Shown here in pieces: positions 1 to 7,712 of a stretch of DNA of 25,596 bases; the stretch's first letter is position 1; every line of letters starts with the position of its first letter. The translations under genes and the position numbers were made by a program. The notes beneath the pieces are model-generated. The model had not been told where the DNA came from. It saw nothing but the letters and a program-made list of their open reading frames with translations, and ran no database searches. This DNA is from Chitinispirillales bacterium (GTDB lineage: Bacteria > Fibrobacterota > Chitinivibrionia > Chitinivibrionales > Chitinivibrionaceae), in the NCBI GenBank assembly GCA_031254455.1, contig JAIRUI010000032.1:1-25596 (forward strand), given 5' to 3'.

Positions 1-756
1 TTTTTTTTTTTTTTCTTCTCTAAGCAACGCAGACGGATGATATGATACTATTGCCGGAATGCCGTCAAAATAATGAACGATTCCCCTAAGAGAGCCGACC
101 GATTTATCATTTTGCAAAACGTTGTTTGCCGCCGTTTTACCAAGCAACAGTAAAGCTTTGGGTTTTATTATTTCAATCTGCTTTTTAAGAATCGGGATAC
201 AAGCAGCCACTTCCGGTTGATTTGGGGTTCTGTTCATAGGCGGACGACATTTAAGAATATTTGCGATAAAAATATCCTTTCTCTCAATATGAATCGCCGC
301 AAGCATTTTCGTAAGCAATTCTCCGGCCGCTCCTACAAACGGTTTACCTTGTAAATCTTCTTGCTCGCCGGGCGCCTCGCCGATTACCATAATATCGGTA
401 AAAGCAGTTCCAGCGCCAAAAACAAATTTCTTTCTCGTTTTAGCCAAAGAACAGGCGACACAATTTGAACACCTATAATATAATTTTGCCAACTCTTCCC
501 GTTTATCGTATTCTGCGCCGACTTTTTGTTCGCCATATTCAAAATCTTTTCGCAAAACTTCGGTTTTTGTTTCGTCCGCCATAAAGACCGTTTTTTCCTG
601 TGAAACAATATTTTCGATTTTCATTTTTTCAACACTTTTTTTAATCGGCGCGTTTTGGATGTAAAAATTAAATTTTTCATCCAAAACGATGTCGTTCGGA
701 ATACCCGATTCTTTTTGTCCGACAAAATATTTTTCAATAAGATCAAATCTATACAC
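1..756 (-). CDS. Family 4 uracil-DNA glycosylase, C-terminus cut by window edge
   Basis: Removes uracil from DNA to start base excision repair. The 252 visible residues hold the family 4 signatures: GEAPGEQED at about 126-134, which carries the catalytic-loop motif, PFVGAAGELL soon after, KCRPPMNRTP, and HPSALLR at about 240-246. The four [4Fe-4S] cysteines are present: a CVAC pair before the first motif, one in KCRPP and one in AACIP. The first 90 or so residues are poorly conserved, as is common for the bacterial members that carry an N-terminal extension. The start is GTG at 756, preceded by GAGGG at a suitable distance; no better ATG is in frame nearby. The frame runs open to base 1, where it meets a run of 14 T (lysine codons on this strand), so the last residues are missing. 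It lies 77 bases downstream of the membrane-protein gene and may share its transcript. Confidence 0.9.
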   Translation of the reverse strand, partial: MYRFDLIEKYFVGQKESGIPNDIVLDEKFNFYIQNAPIKKSVEKMKIENIVSQEKTVFMADETKTEVLRKDFEYGEQKVGAEYDKREELAKLYYRCSNCVACSLAKTRKKFVFGAGTAFTDIMVIGEAPGEQEDLQGKPFVGAAGELLTKMLAAIHIERKDIFIANILKCRPPMNRTPNQPEVAACIPILKKQIEIIKPKALLLLGKTAANNVLQNDKSVGSLRGIVHYFDGIPAIVSYHPSALLREEKKKK

Positions 757-833
757 AATACCCTCACAAAACTTCAAGTGGAAAATATTTTTCCCCAACA
801 CAGCAATGTTAAATTATTTTAATTTACTAAAAA

Positions 834-1340
834 TCAAAACTTAGGTCTTTGTAAACCCGCCTTTTCCCATGAACTTTTTGACACCCACTTAAAAGGATTT
901 TCAACAAAACTTTTTCTTATAATACCGGTAGTTATAATGGAAAGCGAAAGTAAAAATACGGCTGTGGATCCAAAGACCAAATATCCTATTCCAAGCCGAA
1001 CCGCTTTTTTGCCGCGAATTATTCTTGTTTTTACCGCGACTCTTGCGCCAAGAGACGGATAACGTTTTTCGCATATAATTTTTATTCCAAAAACCATCAT
1101 AATTATCGACGGAATAAAAAAGAAACCGAGTATTAAATTTATCCAAGTTCCCATAATTTGATATCGAACAGCAAAATCCAACAATTTCACTCTTTCTATT
1201 TCCGTCAAAATAACAAATTTATAAAATAAAAAACCTAAGGCAATCAAAATTATGTAAAACGATAATAAGGCGATTCTTGATAAATTATCCGGAAAAATAA
1301 ATTCTTGATTTTCATTTTCTTCCCGCTTAAAATTAAACAT
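834..1340 (-). CDS. Small membrane protein, unknown function
   Basis: I do not recognise this 168-residue protein. It has three hydrophobic segments long enough to span a membrane, at about residues 22-45, 66-90 and 116-141, with a charged N-terminus (KREENENQE) and a basic stretch (KTRIIRGKK) between the second and third. ATG at 1340 is preceded by GAGG 6 bases upstream, so the start is well supported. It begins only 9 bases after the stop of cca, so the two are very probably co-transcribed. No signal peptide, catalytic motif or cysteine pattern is seen. A family of small uncharacterised inner-membrane proteins is the most that can be claimed. Confidence 0.75.
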   Translation of the reverse strand: MFNFKREENENQEFIFPDNLSRIALLSFYIILIALGFLFYKFVILTEIERVKLLDFAVRYQIMGTWINLILGFFFIPSIIMMVFGIKIICEKRYPSLGARVAVKTRIIRGKKAVRLGIGYLVFGSTAVFLLSLSIITTGIIRKSFVENPFKWVSKSSWEKAGLQRPKF

Positions 1341-1349
1341 AGAACCTCA

Positions 1350-2741
1350 TTAAACCGAAAGTTGTTTTTGAGCGTAAATAAGAGCGTCTTCTCTCGACTG
1401 AAAATAATTATCCAATTGTTTCTCATAAATATCCTTCAATACGTCGCCCAGTTTTATTCCCTGTACAAATCCCATGTCAAGCAAATCATTTCCGCATACA
1501 ATCGGTTTTGGTTTTATCTCTTCGGGCGGTATTTCGTCTATTTTTTTTAACAAGAATTCCGCATTATCCATCATTCCGTGACTTGAGAAACAATCCGCTT
1601 CGTGCAAAATAATCTCAATATCCATCGTTTTCCGTGAAATAAACGTTTTCAATTTACCGGATTTCATTTTCTGCACAAACATAAATTTCATGTGGTTTGC
1701 AACGCAAGAAACGACATCTTTTGTTTCGGCTGACGGCATTTTAAATCTTTTTGCAACTATTTGCGCCATTTCAGCGCTTTTTTCATCGTGGCGATTAAAC
1801 CTTATCCTATCTTCTATTGTCATTGTCGCCGGTTTTCCAATGTCGTGAAGTAAAACGCTCCATACCAAAACCGCTCTTTTATAACTGTCCGAAAGTACAT
1901 TTTTTTGATCTTCTCTAAGCGAATCTTTGTTGCAAATAAATTTTTTTACCAAATCTTCTATGTACTTCATTGATTTTAGAGTATGGATATAACAATCTCC
2001 TTCGGGATGGAATTCCGGCGGTTGTTCAACCCCGTGTAAAACGCTTATTTCCGGAAGCAGTACATCCAATAATCCGGTTTTATCAAGAATATCCATAGTT
2101 TTTGCAGGTGCGCTGCAAAAAGACAACGTAAGTTCTTTGTAAATTCTCTCCGCCGAAATTTTTGCGATATTTTTCGACAAACATTTTACTGCATTAAACG
2201 TATCCACTTCTATCTCAAAATCAAAACGCGACGAAAATCTTACCGCACGCAGCATCCGTAAATAATCTTCCGAAAATCTTTTTTTTGCATTTCCTATAGT
2301 TCTTATAATCCCTTTATTCAAATCATCCTGTCCACCCACAAAATCTATCACGGTTTTGTCAACAGGATTATAAAACATTCCATTTATCGTAAAATCGCGG
2401 CGATGCGCATCTTCTTGGGCGGATGAAAACGAAACGCTTTGAGGACATCTTCCGTTAACATACTGCCCGTCATTCCTGAAAGTCGCTACGTCAAATGCAA
2501 TTCCGCGCTCTATAACCAAAACAACGCCGAACGATATTCCGACTTCTTTAGTATTATTAAATAATTCTACAATTTCTTCCGGACGCGCAGAAGTAGCAAT
2601 ATCAATATCCGGCGAATTACCCGCAGGAAAACCTAAAAGCATGTCGCGAACAAACCCTCCGGCGTAATATGCTTCATATCCCAAATTTTGCAATTTAATT
2701 ACAATTAATTTTGCTATTGCTTCTTCACAATCCAAAAACAT
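1350..2741 (-). CDS. cca: CCA-adding tRNA nucleotidyltransferase with HD domain
   Basis: Class II nucleotidyltransferase of the CCA-adding/poly(A) polymerase family, 463 residues, acting on tRNA 3' ends in the cytoplasm. Seen in order: GGFVRD (28-33), the metal-binding DID (45-47), FDVATFRNDG (83-92), RRDFTING (114-121), EDYLRMLRAVRF (158-169), then an HD domain with LLHDIGKP (297-304), FNRHDEKS (around 315-322) and ANHMKF (348-353). The C-terminal part, with GNDLLDMG and REDAL, is typical of the long HD-containing bacterial enzymes. The pattern excludes a plain poly(A) polymerase of the E. coli PcnB type, but whether it adds CCA alone or works with a partner enzyme cannot be read off. The start at 2741 has GGAG 8 bases upstream. 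It is first in an operon with the membrane protein. Confidence 0.95.
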   Translation of the reverse strand: MFLDCEEAIAKLIVIKLQNLGYEAYYAGGFVRDMLLGFPAGNSPDIDIATSARPEEIVELFNNTKEVGISFGVVLVIERGIAFDVATFRNDGQYVNGRCPQSVSFSSAQEDAHRRDFTINGMFYNPVDKTVIDFVGGQDDLNKGIIRTIGNAKKRFSEDYLRMLRAVRFSSRFDFEIEVDTFNAVKCLSKNIAKISAERIYKELTLSFCSAPAKTMDILDKTGLLDVLLPEISVLHGVEQPPEFHPEGDCYIHTLKSMKYIEDLVKKFICNKDSLREDQKNVLSDSYKRAVLVWSVLLHDIGKPATMTIEDRIRFNRHDEKSAEMAQIVAKRFKMPSAETKDVVSCVANHMKFMFVQKMKSGKLKTFISRKTMDIEIILHEADCFSSHGMMDNAEFLLKKIDEIPPEEIKPKPIVCGNDLLDMGFVQGIKLGDVLKDIYEKQLDNYFQSREDALIYAQKQLSV

Positions 2742-2751
2742 ATTTTATACT
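2724..2751 (+). promoter_or_regulatory. Possible promoter for the lipoprotein gene
   Basis: TTCACA (2724-2729) is followed after 16 bases by TATACT (2746-2751), each one base off the sigma-70 consensus. It would start transcription near 2758, about 50 bases before the lipoprotein ATG. The -35 element lies inside the first codons of the divergent cca gene. Confidence 0.35.
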
Positions 2752-2805
2752 CCGATGATTTTCAATTAAAATAATTTACGCCCGTGCGGTGAAAGGAAAG
2801 AAATT

Positions 2806-3861
2806 ATGAAAAAGTATGCTATTGCAGTTATCGCGTTGTCAATGATTATTCTTACAGGATGCGGTTTGGAAAGTAAAGGAGACAAGGCGTGGAACGAAGC
2901 GCAGAAAGCGAAGGAAGAATCTGGGCGTCTTATGAAACAAAAAGAGGCGTATCTACGTTACAAGGAAGCATATACCGCGGCAGGCGCAAAAGCAACATTT
3001 AAACTCGTCAATAAATATCTTAATTCGTCAATAGCCAGAATTGAATTTATTTTCGGCGAAACAACTTCTGCAAGTGATCCGGCGGTGAAAATTTTGAGAA
3101 AAGACATTGAAACGTTAATAAAACAGGACGGAATTTCGGATGGGAACAAAAACCGCTACGCTCAATGGCTTATCTCCGTTGCAAACAATTACCGCGATAA
3201 CGACGATATTTCACATTGCATTGAAGAATTGAAAAACGCTAAAGCGTTTGCCGCCGATAAAACAATCACTGATGCGGTCGAAACGGAAACGAAATCCGAA
3301 TATGCAAAATTTCAATTGGAAAGTTCAAAAGGATTTGTAGAACAAGCAAAAAAAACAAAAGATCCTTTGGATTACATTCGCGCCGAATATTATGCAAAAG
3401 CGACCTTGCAATTCGATCCAAAAAATTCCGAAGCGAAAAAGATTTTGAGTATGACAAGAAAAGAATTGATTCCGTCATTGAACGCATATGAAGCTGCAAT
3501 TACCGAATATATCGACACTACGCTTTTCAACGATATTAATTCCGACGGAGTATTGATCGCAGTCCCTACAGTAAAATCAATAAAAGGCAAAACCTATTTG
3601 GATGTTTCTTTTTACAACAATTCATACAACGCGATAAAACCAAAAGCAAGCATGTTCAAACTTGTTACGACAGACGGAAAAGAAATACAAGCAAGCGAAG
3701 TTGAATTTGAAAAAAAAGTTCTTGATCAGAAATTCGATATTAAAGGAAAACTTATTTTCAAAGGCGATTTCAATAAAGAAAAAATTAAAAAATTATCTTT
3801 CTATTCCAAATCCGGCGATGAAAATGCGCCAGCAATCGTCGGCGATAAATATTTTCAGTAA
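2806..3861 (+). CDS. Lipoprotein with helical repeat region, unknown function
   Basis: A 351-residue envelope lipoprotein. Residues 1-19 form a type II signal peptide: basic start, hydrophobic core and lipobox LTGC, with Cys19 to be lipidated. Residues about 25-230 are strongly helical and rich in Ala, Lys and Glu, with pieces such as YYAKATLQFDPKNSEAKKIL (195-214) that look like tetratricopeptide repeats. Residues about 230-351 look like a beta-rich domain (LIAVPTVKSIKGKTYLDVSF). The ATG at 2806 has AGGAAAG a few bases upstream. It is divergent from cca and is followed after 62 bases by a second exported protein; a hairpin sits between them. Function is unknown; a role as an envelope scaffold is only a guess from the repeats. 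Confidence 0.85.
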   Translation: MKKYAIAVIALSMIILTGCGLESKGDKAWNEAQKAKEESGRLMKQKEAYLRYKEAYTAAGAKATFKLVNKYLNSSIARIEFIFGETTSASDPAVKILRKDIETLIKQDGISDGNKNRYAQWLISVANNYRDNDDISHCIEELKNAKAFAADKTITDAVETETKSEYAKFQLESSKGFVEQAKKTKDPLDYIRAEYYAKATLQFDPKNSEAKKILSMTRKELIPSLNAYEAAITEYIDTTLFNDINSDGVLIAVPTVKSIKGKTYLDVSFYNNSYNAIKPKASMFKLVTTDGKEIQASEVEFEKKVLDQKFDIKGKLIFKGDFNKEKIKKLSFYSKSGDENAPAIVGDKYFQ

Positions 3862-3869
3862 ATTTTTTT

Positions 3870-3905
3870 ATTAGGACAGGTAAAAAGATATTTGCCTGTC
3901 CTAAT
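3870..3905 (+). other. Strong intergenic hairpin without a U-tract
   Basis: A perfect 11-bp inverted repeat (3870-3880 with 3895-3905, arm ATTAGGACAGG) extends by one G-U and three A-U pairs to a 6-base loop at 3885-3890. On the plus strand no T-run follows, so it is not a standard intrinsic terminator; the only T-run (3863-3869) lies before it. It ends 18 bases before the ATG of the next gene and could act as a processing or stability element or a weak terminator. Confidence 0.6.
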
Positions 3906-3923
3906 TAGCGGTACGGAATATAC

Positions 3924-4625
3924 ATGAGAAAAATACTTTTTTATTTATTGTTTATAATTGCTTCGTGTTTTGCTCAAACTCCCGACGGTTATCGAAATAT
4001 TTCGTGGGGAAGTTCGGTCGCACAAGTAAGAGAGGCGTTGCCGTCCGGTAAAAATCTCACGCAAATTACCAATTCAAAACAAAATTTTCCTGTTTCGTTA
4101 AACATTGCAAGATATCAATTAACGGATTCCGTTGCAGGTTACCCGGCAAAAACCGAATTATATTTTTACGACGACAAATTTTTTCAGGCGGTAATAGATT
4201 TTAATTTTAACAGATTCAAAAACTATGATTTTAACTACAATGTTTTCATTTCCGTAGATAAATATTACAACGATATAAGAGCGACTACGTTAAATTTTGT
4301 CGCCGATATTTATGCGCTTCTTGCACAAAAATACGGTAAAAAAGAACCGACATTTAAAGGGCTTGATCCTCGTTCATGTTTTACAAATTTGGATAATTAT
4401 CTTGCAAAAGAACGGTGGAATTTACGATATAATCCGTCGGAATATTATAAACAAATAACAACTCAATCATACGCACAATGGAAGTTCCCCAAAACCGAAG
4501 TGAGATTTTCGGTTATAATATCCGCGTTCGACAAACGATTTGAATACACGCTTTCTCTCGCCGGAAACGATTTACTTGAAGAAATAGAAAAAAGTATTAA
4601 TAACGAACGAAGCGGAAGCTTGTAA
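3924..4625 (+). CDS. Exported protein of unknown function with a WGSS motif
   Basis: A 233-residue protein with an N-terminal signal sequence. Cleavage could be by signal peptidase I after CFA (residue 17), or by signal peptidase II at Cys15, because IASC also fits a short lipobox; the sequence does not decide. After the signal comes ISWGSSVAQVREALP (26-40), a pattern seen at the start of many uncharacterised exported proteins whose domain opens with a Trp-Gly turn and an amphipathic helix. The rest is rich in Tyr, Phe and Asn and looks like a mixed alpha/beta domain. The Shine-Dalgarno site before 3924 is weak. It lies downstream of the lipoprotein and is convergent with the FIST-like gene. 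Confidence 0.8.
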   Translation: MRKILFYLLFIIASCFAQTPDGYRNISWGSSVAQVREALPSGKNLTQITNSKQNFPVSLNIARYQLTDSVAGYPAKTELYFYDDKFFQAVIDFNFNRFKNYDFNYNVFISVDKYYNDIRATTLNFVADIYALLAQKYGKKEPTFKGLDPRSCFTNLDNYLAKERWNLRYNPSEYYKQITTQSYAQWKFPKTEVRFSVIISAFDKRFEYTLSLAGNDLLEEIEKSINNERSGSL

Positions 4626-4633
4626 ATATTATC

Positions 4634-4666
4634 AAAGAAAGCGCAAATCAGATTTACGCTCTCTTT
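4634..4666. terminator. Shared terminator between convergent genes
   Basis: A 15-bp stem, 4634-4648 with 4652-4666, closes a 3-base loop. Read on the minus strand all 15 positions pair, two of them as G-U; on the plus strand these two are A-C mismatches. It sits between the stops of the plus gene (4625) and the minus gene (4674). The U-rich arm on the minus strand (TTTCTTT) and TTTTT at 4671-4675 on the plus strand suggest use in both directions, better for the minus gene. Confidence 0.6.
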
Positions 4667-4673
4667 ACCGTTT

Positions 4674-5636
4674 TTAACTCACTGTAACATACACCAATGT
4701 TTGATTTACAAGTTGATATGCTATTTCACCGAAAGTTATCGGTCCTGCAAATGCATCAATATGCTTACCTTCAAGTTCGCCGTAAAGGAAATTCAAAATA
4801 CAGTTGCACGAAAACAGCGATTCCGTTCCTTTTAACGCAAATAACCGCTCGTTAAAGACTTTCTCATAGTTTGATATTTTGTTAGCAATTTTGTATTGTA
4901 TTCCACTAAAAACAGGCGCGTATAAATTAACAACACCGTTTTCAATTGACTTGAAAGATACATTTACTCCATTACCGGAATAATCGCCGACAATAGGAAG
5001 CTTTGTGTCGATTCCGTTCTCTTCAATATATTTTGCAAGTATAGTTTCTTTCCCGTTTATAAAACAGTTTTTTACGGAAAAACCTTCTTCTTTAAATTCA
5101 ATAACAGGAGAATTTTCGTCTTGCGTGAATATATTAACAATATTTACGCTAACCATTTTGTTCTGCGGAACTTCCAAATGCAAAGCGACCGCTTTGTCTG
5201 TAAGCGCAGATCGCGACAATCCGTCAACCGCTATCGGCGTTTGTCCGTCTATCCCCAAATTCAATCCGGTAATCCAGCCGACAATATTTTTGACAAACAT
5301 ACCGTCAAAATTTGCGGCGTTTTGAGCGTATTCTTTATGTATTGCGCTGTCAAATGGTATCAGCAATATAGAAAAACCGTTTTCAAAAGCGTCTTGAGTC
5401 ACATTTTTTACGTTTGATACGTCGTACGTTTTTATAGAGAAATTTTTATACGGAAATTCCGTTACAAATAAGAATTCTCCTGTAACTTTTCCACCGCCTT
5501 CCGCCATAAAATATTCTGTTGAACCGCCTACCCATTTGCCTTTTGGCAACTTGCGAATAAGCGCTTCCGTCGCGGCAATGTGAAGTAATTTGCCGGATTC
5601 AATCATTTCTGATACTTCATTAAATGTTTTTAACAT
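4674..5636 (-). CDS. FIST-like cytoplasmic protein, probable sensor
   Basis: A 320-residue soluble protein without signal peptide or membrane segment. The C-terminus, FSCNCILNFLYGELEG (275-290) then GPITFGEIAYQLVNQT (298-313), resembles the end of FIST C domains, in which FSC..R-type and GEI motifs precede a final strand. The N-terminal GKWVGGSTEYFM (33-44) also matches how FIST N-terminal halves begin (a Gly-Gly after a Trp or Ile). FIST proteins are thought to bind small ligands and are often linked to signal transduction. The match is by eye and the gene may instead belong to a related family with no known function. The start has AGGAG and GAGG sites upstream. It follows an unrecognised 71-residue gene after 18 bases, so the two form an operon. 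Confidence 0.55.
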   Translation of the reverse strand: MLKTFNEVSEMIESGKLLHIAATEALIRKLPKGKWVGGSTEYFMAEGGGKVTGEFLFVTEFPYKNFSIKTYDVSNVKNVTQDAFENGFSILLIPFDSAIHKEYAQNAANFDGMFVKNIVGWITGLNLGIDGQTPIAVDGLSRSALTDKAVALHLEVPQNKMVSVNIVNIFTQDENSPVIEFKEEGFSVKNCFINGKETILAKYIEENGIDTKLPIVGDYSGNGVNVSFKSIENGVVNLYAPVFSGIQYKIANKISNYEKVFNERLFALKGTESLFSCNCILNFLYGELEGKHIDAFAGPITFGEIAYQLVNQTLVYVTVS

Positions 5637-5654
5637 AAACTCTTCCTCTCCTGT

Positions 5655-5870
5655 TTAGAGTTTCTGAATAAGAGCAAAATCTTTTGCCACGATTGTACCG
5701 TATTTTGCCAAGAAAGCGTTAATTTCATTAACACAATCGTCCACTATTTTTGACGTAGGCGTTTGTGCGTAAAGTTTCTTGTGCCGTGTTACCAACAAAG
5801 AAAACCCCAACTGTGAAAACGGCAGATTTCCTTTCAACATCTTTTCTGTTTGTTGATACGTAATAGTCAT
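5655..5870 (-). CDS. 71-residue protein of unknown function paired with the FIST-like gene
   Basis: A small soluble protein I do not recognise. It starts at ATG 5870, which has a consensus AGGAGG at 5879-5884 with an 8-base spacer; a TTG two codons earlier would sit too close to that site. The sequence has a Leu/Phe-rich middle (LPFSQLGFSLLVTRHKKLY, 17-35), a predicted helix with one Cys (DDCVNEINAFLAKYG, 44-58) and a charged end. The strong ribosome site, the good composition and the tight 18-base gap to the FIST-like gene all argue that it is real and acts with that neighbour, for example as a partner or regulator. That role is inference. Confidence 0.7.
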   Translation of the reverse strand: MTITYQQTEKMLKGNLPFSQLGFSLLVTRHKKLYAQTPTSKIVDDCVNEINAFLAKYGTIVAKDFALIQKL

Positions 5871-5927
5871 AAACAATTCCTCCTTTTGTTTTGTATTTGT
5901 TGAACGGAACCAATTCTTTTTTCCTAA

Positions 5928-7490
5928 TTAAATCATAAACTTTTGCTTCAACACCGATGCTCCCGCCTGCTTCACATTCAGAATAAACATTCCTTTAGCA
6001 AGATTTTGGGTTTTCAAACCCGTAGCGTTCAAGCCGTTAATCGCATTTATGTTTACTTTATTTATCAAACGCCCTTGAACGTTGTAAAGTTCGACAGTAT
6101 AGTCGCCCGCTTTCAGATTAAAATTTATCTGTCCGTTTCTTACACCTGCAAATGAAATAATTATTTCACGTTTATTTGCCGATTTGTGAATCGGCGTATT
6201 CTGTTCCCCGAAAATAAACCCGCCTTTGTCCAAAGTTAAATCGTGCAAGCCGATAATGTCGTCTTCGCTTGCTATGCTATTACCGCTCACGTCAAGAGTT
6301 ATGAGATTAATAAGTCCGGCAACACTAAGCGTACTAAGTTTATTATTTCCTAAGTCAAGAGTTTTGAGGTTTACAAGGTCTGATACGCTAAGCGTCGGGA
6401 GTTCATTGTCGCGCAGATTGAGAGAAACAAGCGCCGTATCACCGGATACGTCTATCTCCGCAAGATTATTATTGCTTGCGTTAAGTTCCATAAGATTAAT
6501 AAGTCCGGCAACGCTAAGCGCCGTGAGCTCATTATTACTCGCATCAAGCATTCTGAGATTTATAAGTTCTGACACACTAGACACACTAATAGTTTCGCGT
6601 AGAGCGTTTCCGCTTTCCGGCGTATCTTTTGCAAATTTAAGAGTTGTTAATTTGTTACCGGAACATTTAAACAATTCCAACGCGGTACAGTTAGACACAT
6701 CCAATGTCGTCAGTCGGTTGTTATTGCAAGTAAACGACTTAAACGCCGTATTTTTCGACACGTCAAGCGTAGTTAAGTTATTATTGGAACAATCCAACGT
6801 TACTAAAGCAAGACTATTTGATATATCCAGCGTAGTCAGTTTGTTGTTACGGCAATACAATGTATCAAGCGAATCACACATCTGAAGATCAAGCGAATCC
6901 AATTCGTTGCCGTCGCACTTCAACCACTCTAACGCGGTATTATTAGACAAGTCAAGTTCAGTTAAATTATTATTGGAACAATCCAACATCCTCAGCGAGG
7001 TATTACTATCCAAATAAATTCCATTCAAACTATCTCCATAACAAGTCAAAACTTTCAGATTCTTATTACTCGACACACTAAGTTCGACAAGTTGTTTATT
7101 GTCGTGGCAATGCAAATGCGTCAAATTAGTATCATTCCACACGTTCAAATTAGTTAATTTGTTGCCGCCGCAATTCAACTCCTTTAACGCGGTATTATTA
7201 GACAAGTCAAGTTCAGTTAAATTATTTACGGAACAATCCAATTTCTCTAATGAGGAAAAATATTCTATACCGGCAAGGGAATATATGTTCTTGTCCCGCA
7301 AATCAAGTTCGGTTATAGTATCTACGTCGTTTTCATGTATCTCCGTCTTTCCTTCAAGATATTGACATATCGCCGACTTAAAGTTTGTGTCATTAAACTC
7401 TAGCGTTATATCATTCCCCTGCCCAAACACCGCAATAACGACAACAATCACCGTCGTAAATACTTTCAAAATACTTTGTTTGTTCCACAT
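5928..7490 (-). CDS. Secreted leucine-rich-repeat protein with T9SS-like tail
   Basis: A 520-residue exported protein. Residues 1-24 are a signal peptide ending near VFGQG. Residues about 58-415 are some 16 leucine-rich repeats of about 21 residues, of the internalin-like type with a Cys-Asn ladder (for example LDCSNNNLTELDLSNNTAL), where LxxLxC and NxL fix the frame; repeats near 285-310 are degenerate. Residues about 455-520 (GDYTVELYNVQGRLI, then NLAKGMFILNV and KFMI) look like the C-terminal sorting domain of type IX secretion cargo. Such proteins end up at the cell surface and the repeats usually bind protein or sugar. The start at 7490 has GAAGGGG upstream. Part of the repeat region was copied recently at DNA level. 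Possibly co-transcribed with the 71-residue and FIST-like genes, as no terminator follows. Confidence 0.9.
   Translation of the reverse strand: MWNKQSILKVFTTVIVVVIAVFGQGNDITLEFNDTNFKSAICQYLEGKTEIHENDVDTITELDLRDKNIYSLAGIEYFSSLEKLDCSVNNLTELDLSNNTALKELNCGGNKLTNLNVWNDTNLTHLHCHDNKQLVELSVSSNKNLKVLTCYGDSLNGIYLDSNTSLRMLDCSNNNLTELDLSNNTALEWLKCDGNELDSLDLQMCDSLDTLYCRNNKLTTLDISNSLALVTLDCSNNNLTTLDVSKNTAFKSFTCNNNRLTTLDVSNCTALELFKCSGNKLTTLKFAKDTPESGNALRETISVSSVSELINLRMLDASNNELTALSVAGLINLMELNASNNNLAEIDVSGDTALVSLNLRDNELPTLSVSDLVNLKTLDLGNNKLSTLSVAGLINLITLDVSGNSIASEDDIIGLHDLTLDKGGFIFGEQNTPIHKSANKREIIISFAGVRNGQINFNLKAGDYTVELYNVQGRLINKVNINAINGLNATGLKTQNLAKGMFILNVKQAGASVLKQKFMI
6930..7226 (-). repeat. Identical 42-base repeat within the leucine-rich-repeat gene
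   Basis: Bases 6930-6971 and 7185-7226 are identical over 42 bases, and similarity continues on both sides. They encode the repeat unit around NLTELDLSNNTAL. A second near-identical pair lies at about 6303-6335 and 6486-6520 (motif AATAAGTCCGGCAAC). Synonymous positions agree too, so these are recent duplications, not just conserved protein repeats. Confidence 0.9.
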
Positions 7491-7712
7491 ACAAAAACCC
7501 CTTCATTTCTCTTTATAAAATTAAAGTTTAATAACGTATTTTAACCGTTAACTCATAAATTCCAATTTTTCGGCTGTAATATACTATCTGCGCACCTATA
7601 AATTTCACAAAAACCGAATTAAAATTATGCATGCCAAACTCATTTTGTTTTTGCTAATATATTCCTTTTTAATACTTTTAAGAAATATCATAAAAAAGAA
7701 AATCTATTCTTT

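Noticed and set aside
384..608. 74-codon frame on the minus strand
   Set aside because: It is a shifted frame inside the uracil-DNA glycosylase gene.
6226..6885. Open frame of 219 codons on the plus strand, Leu/Ser-rich
   Set aside because: It is the mirror of the leucine-rich-repeat gene; its repetitive Ser-Leu-Leu content comes from the repeats on the other strand, and it has no ribosome site.
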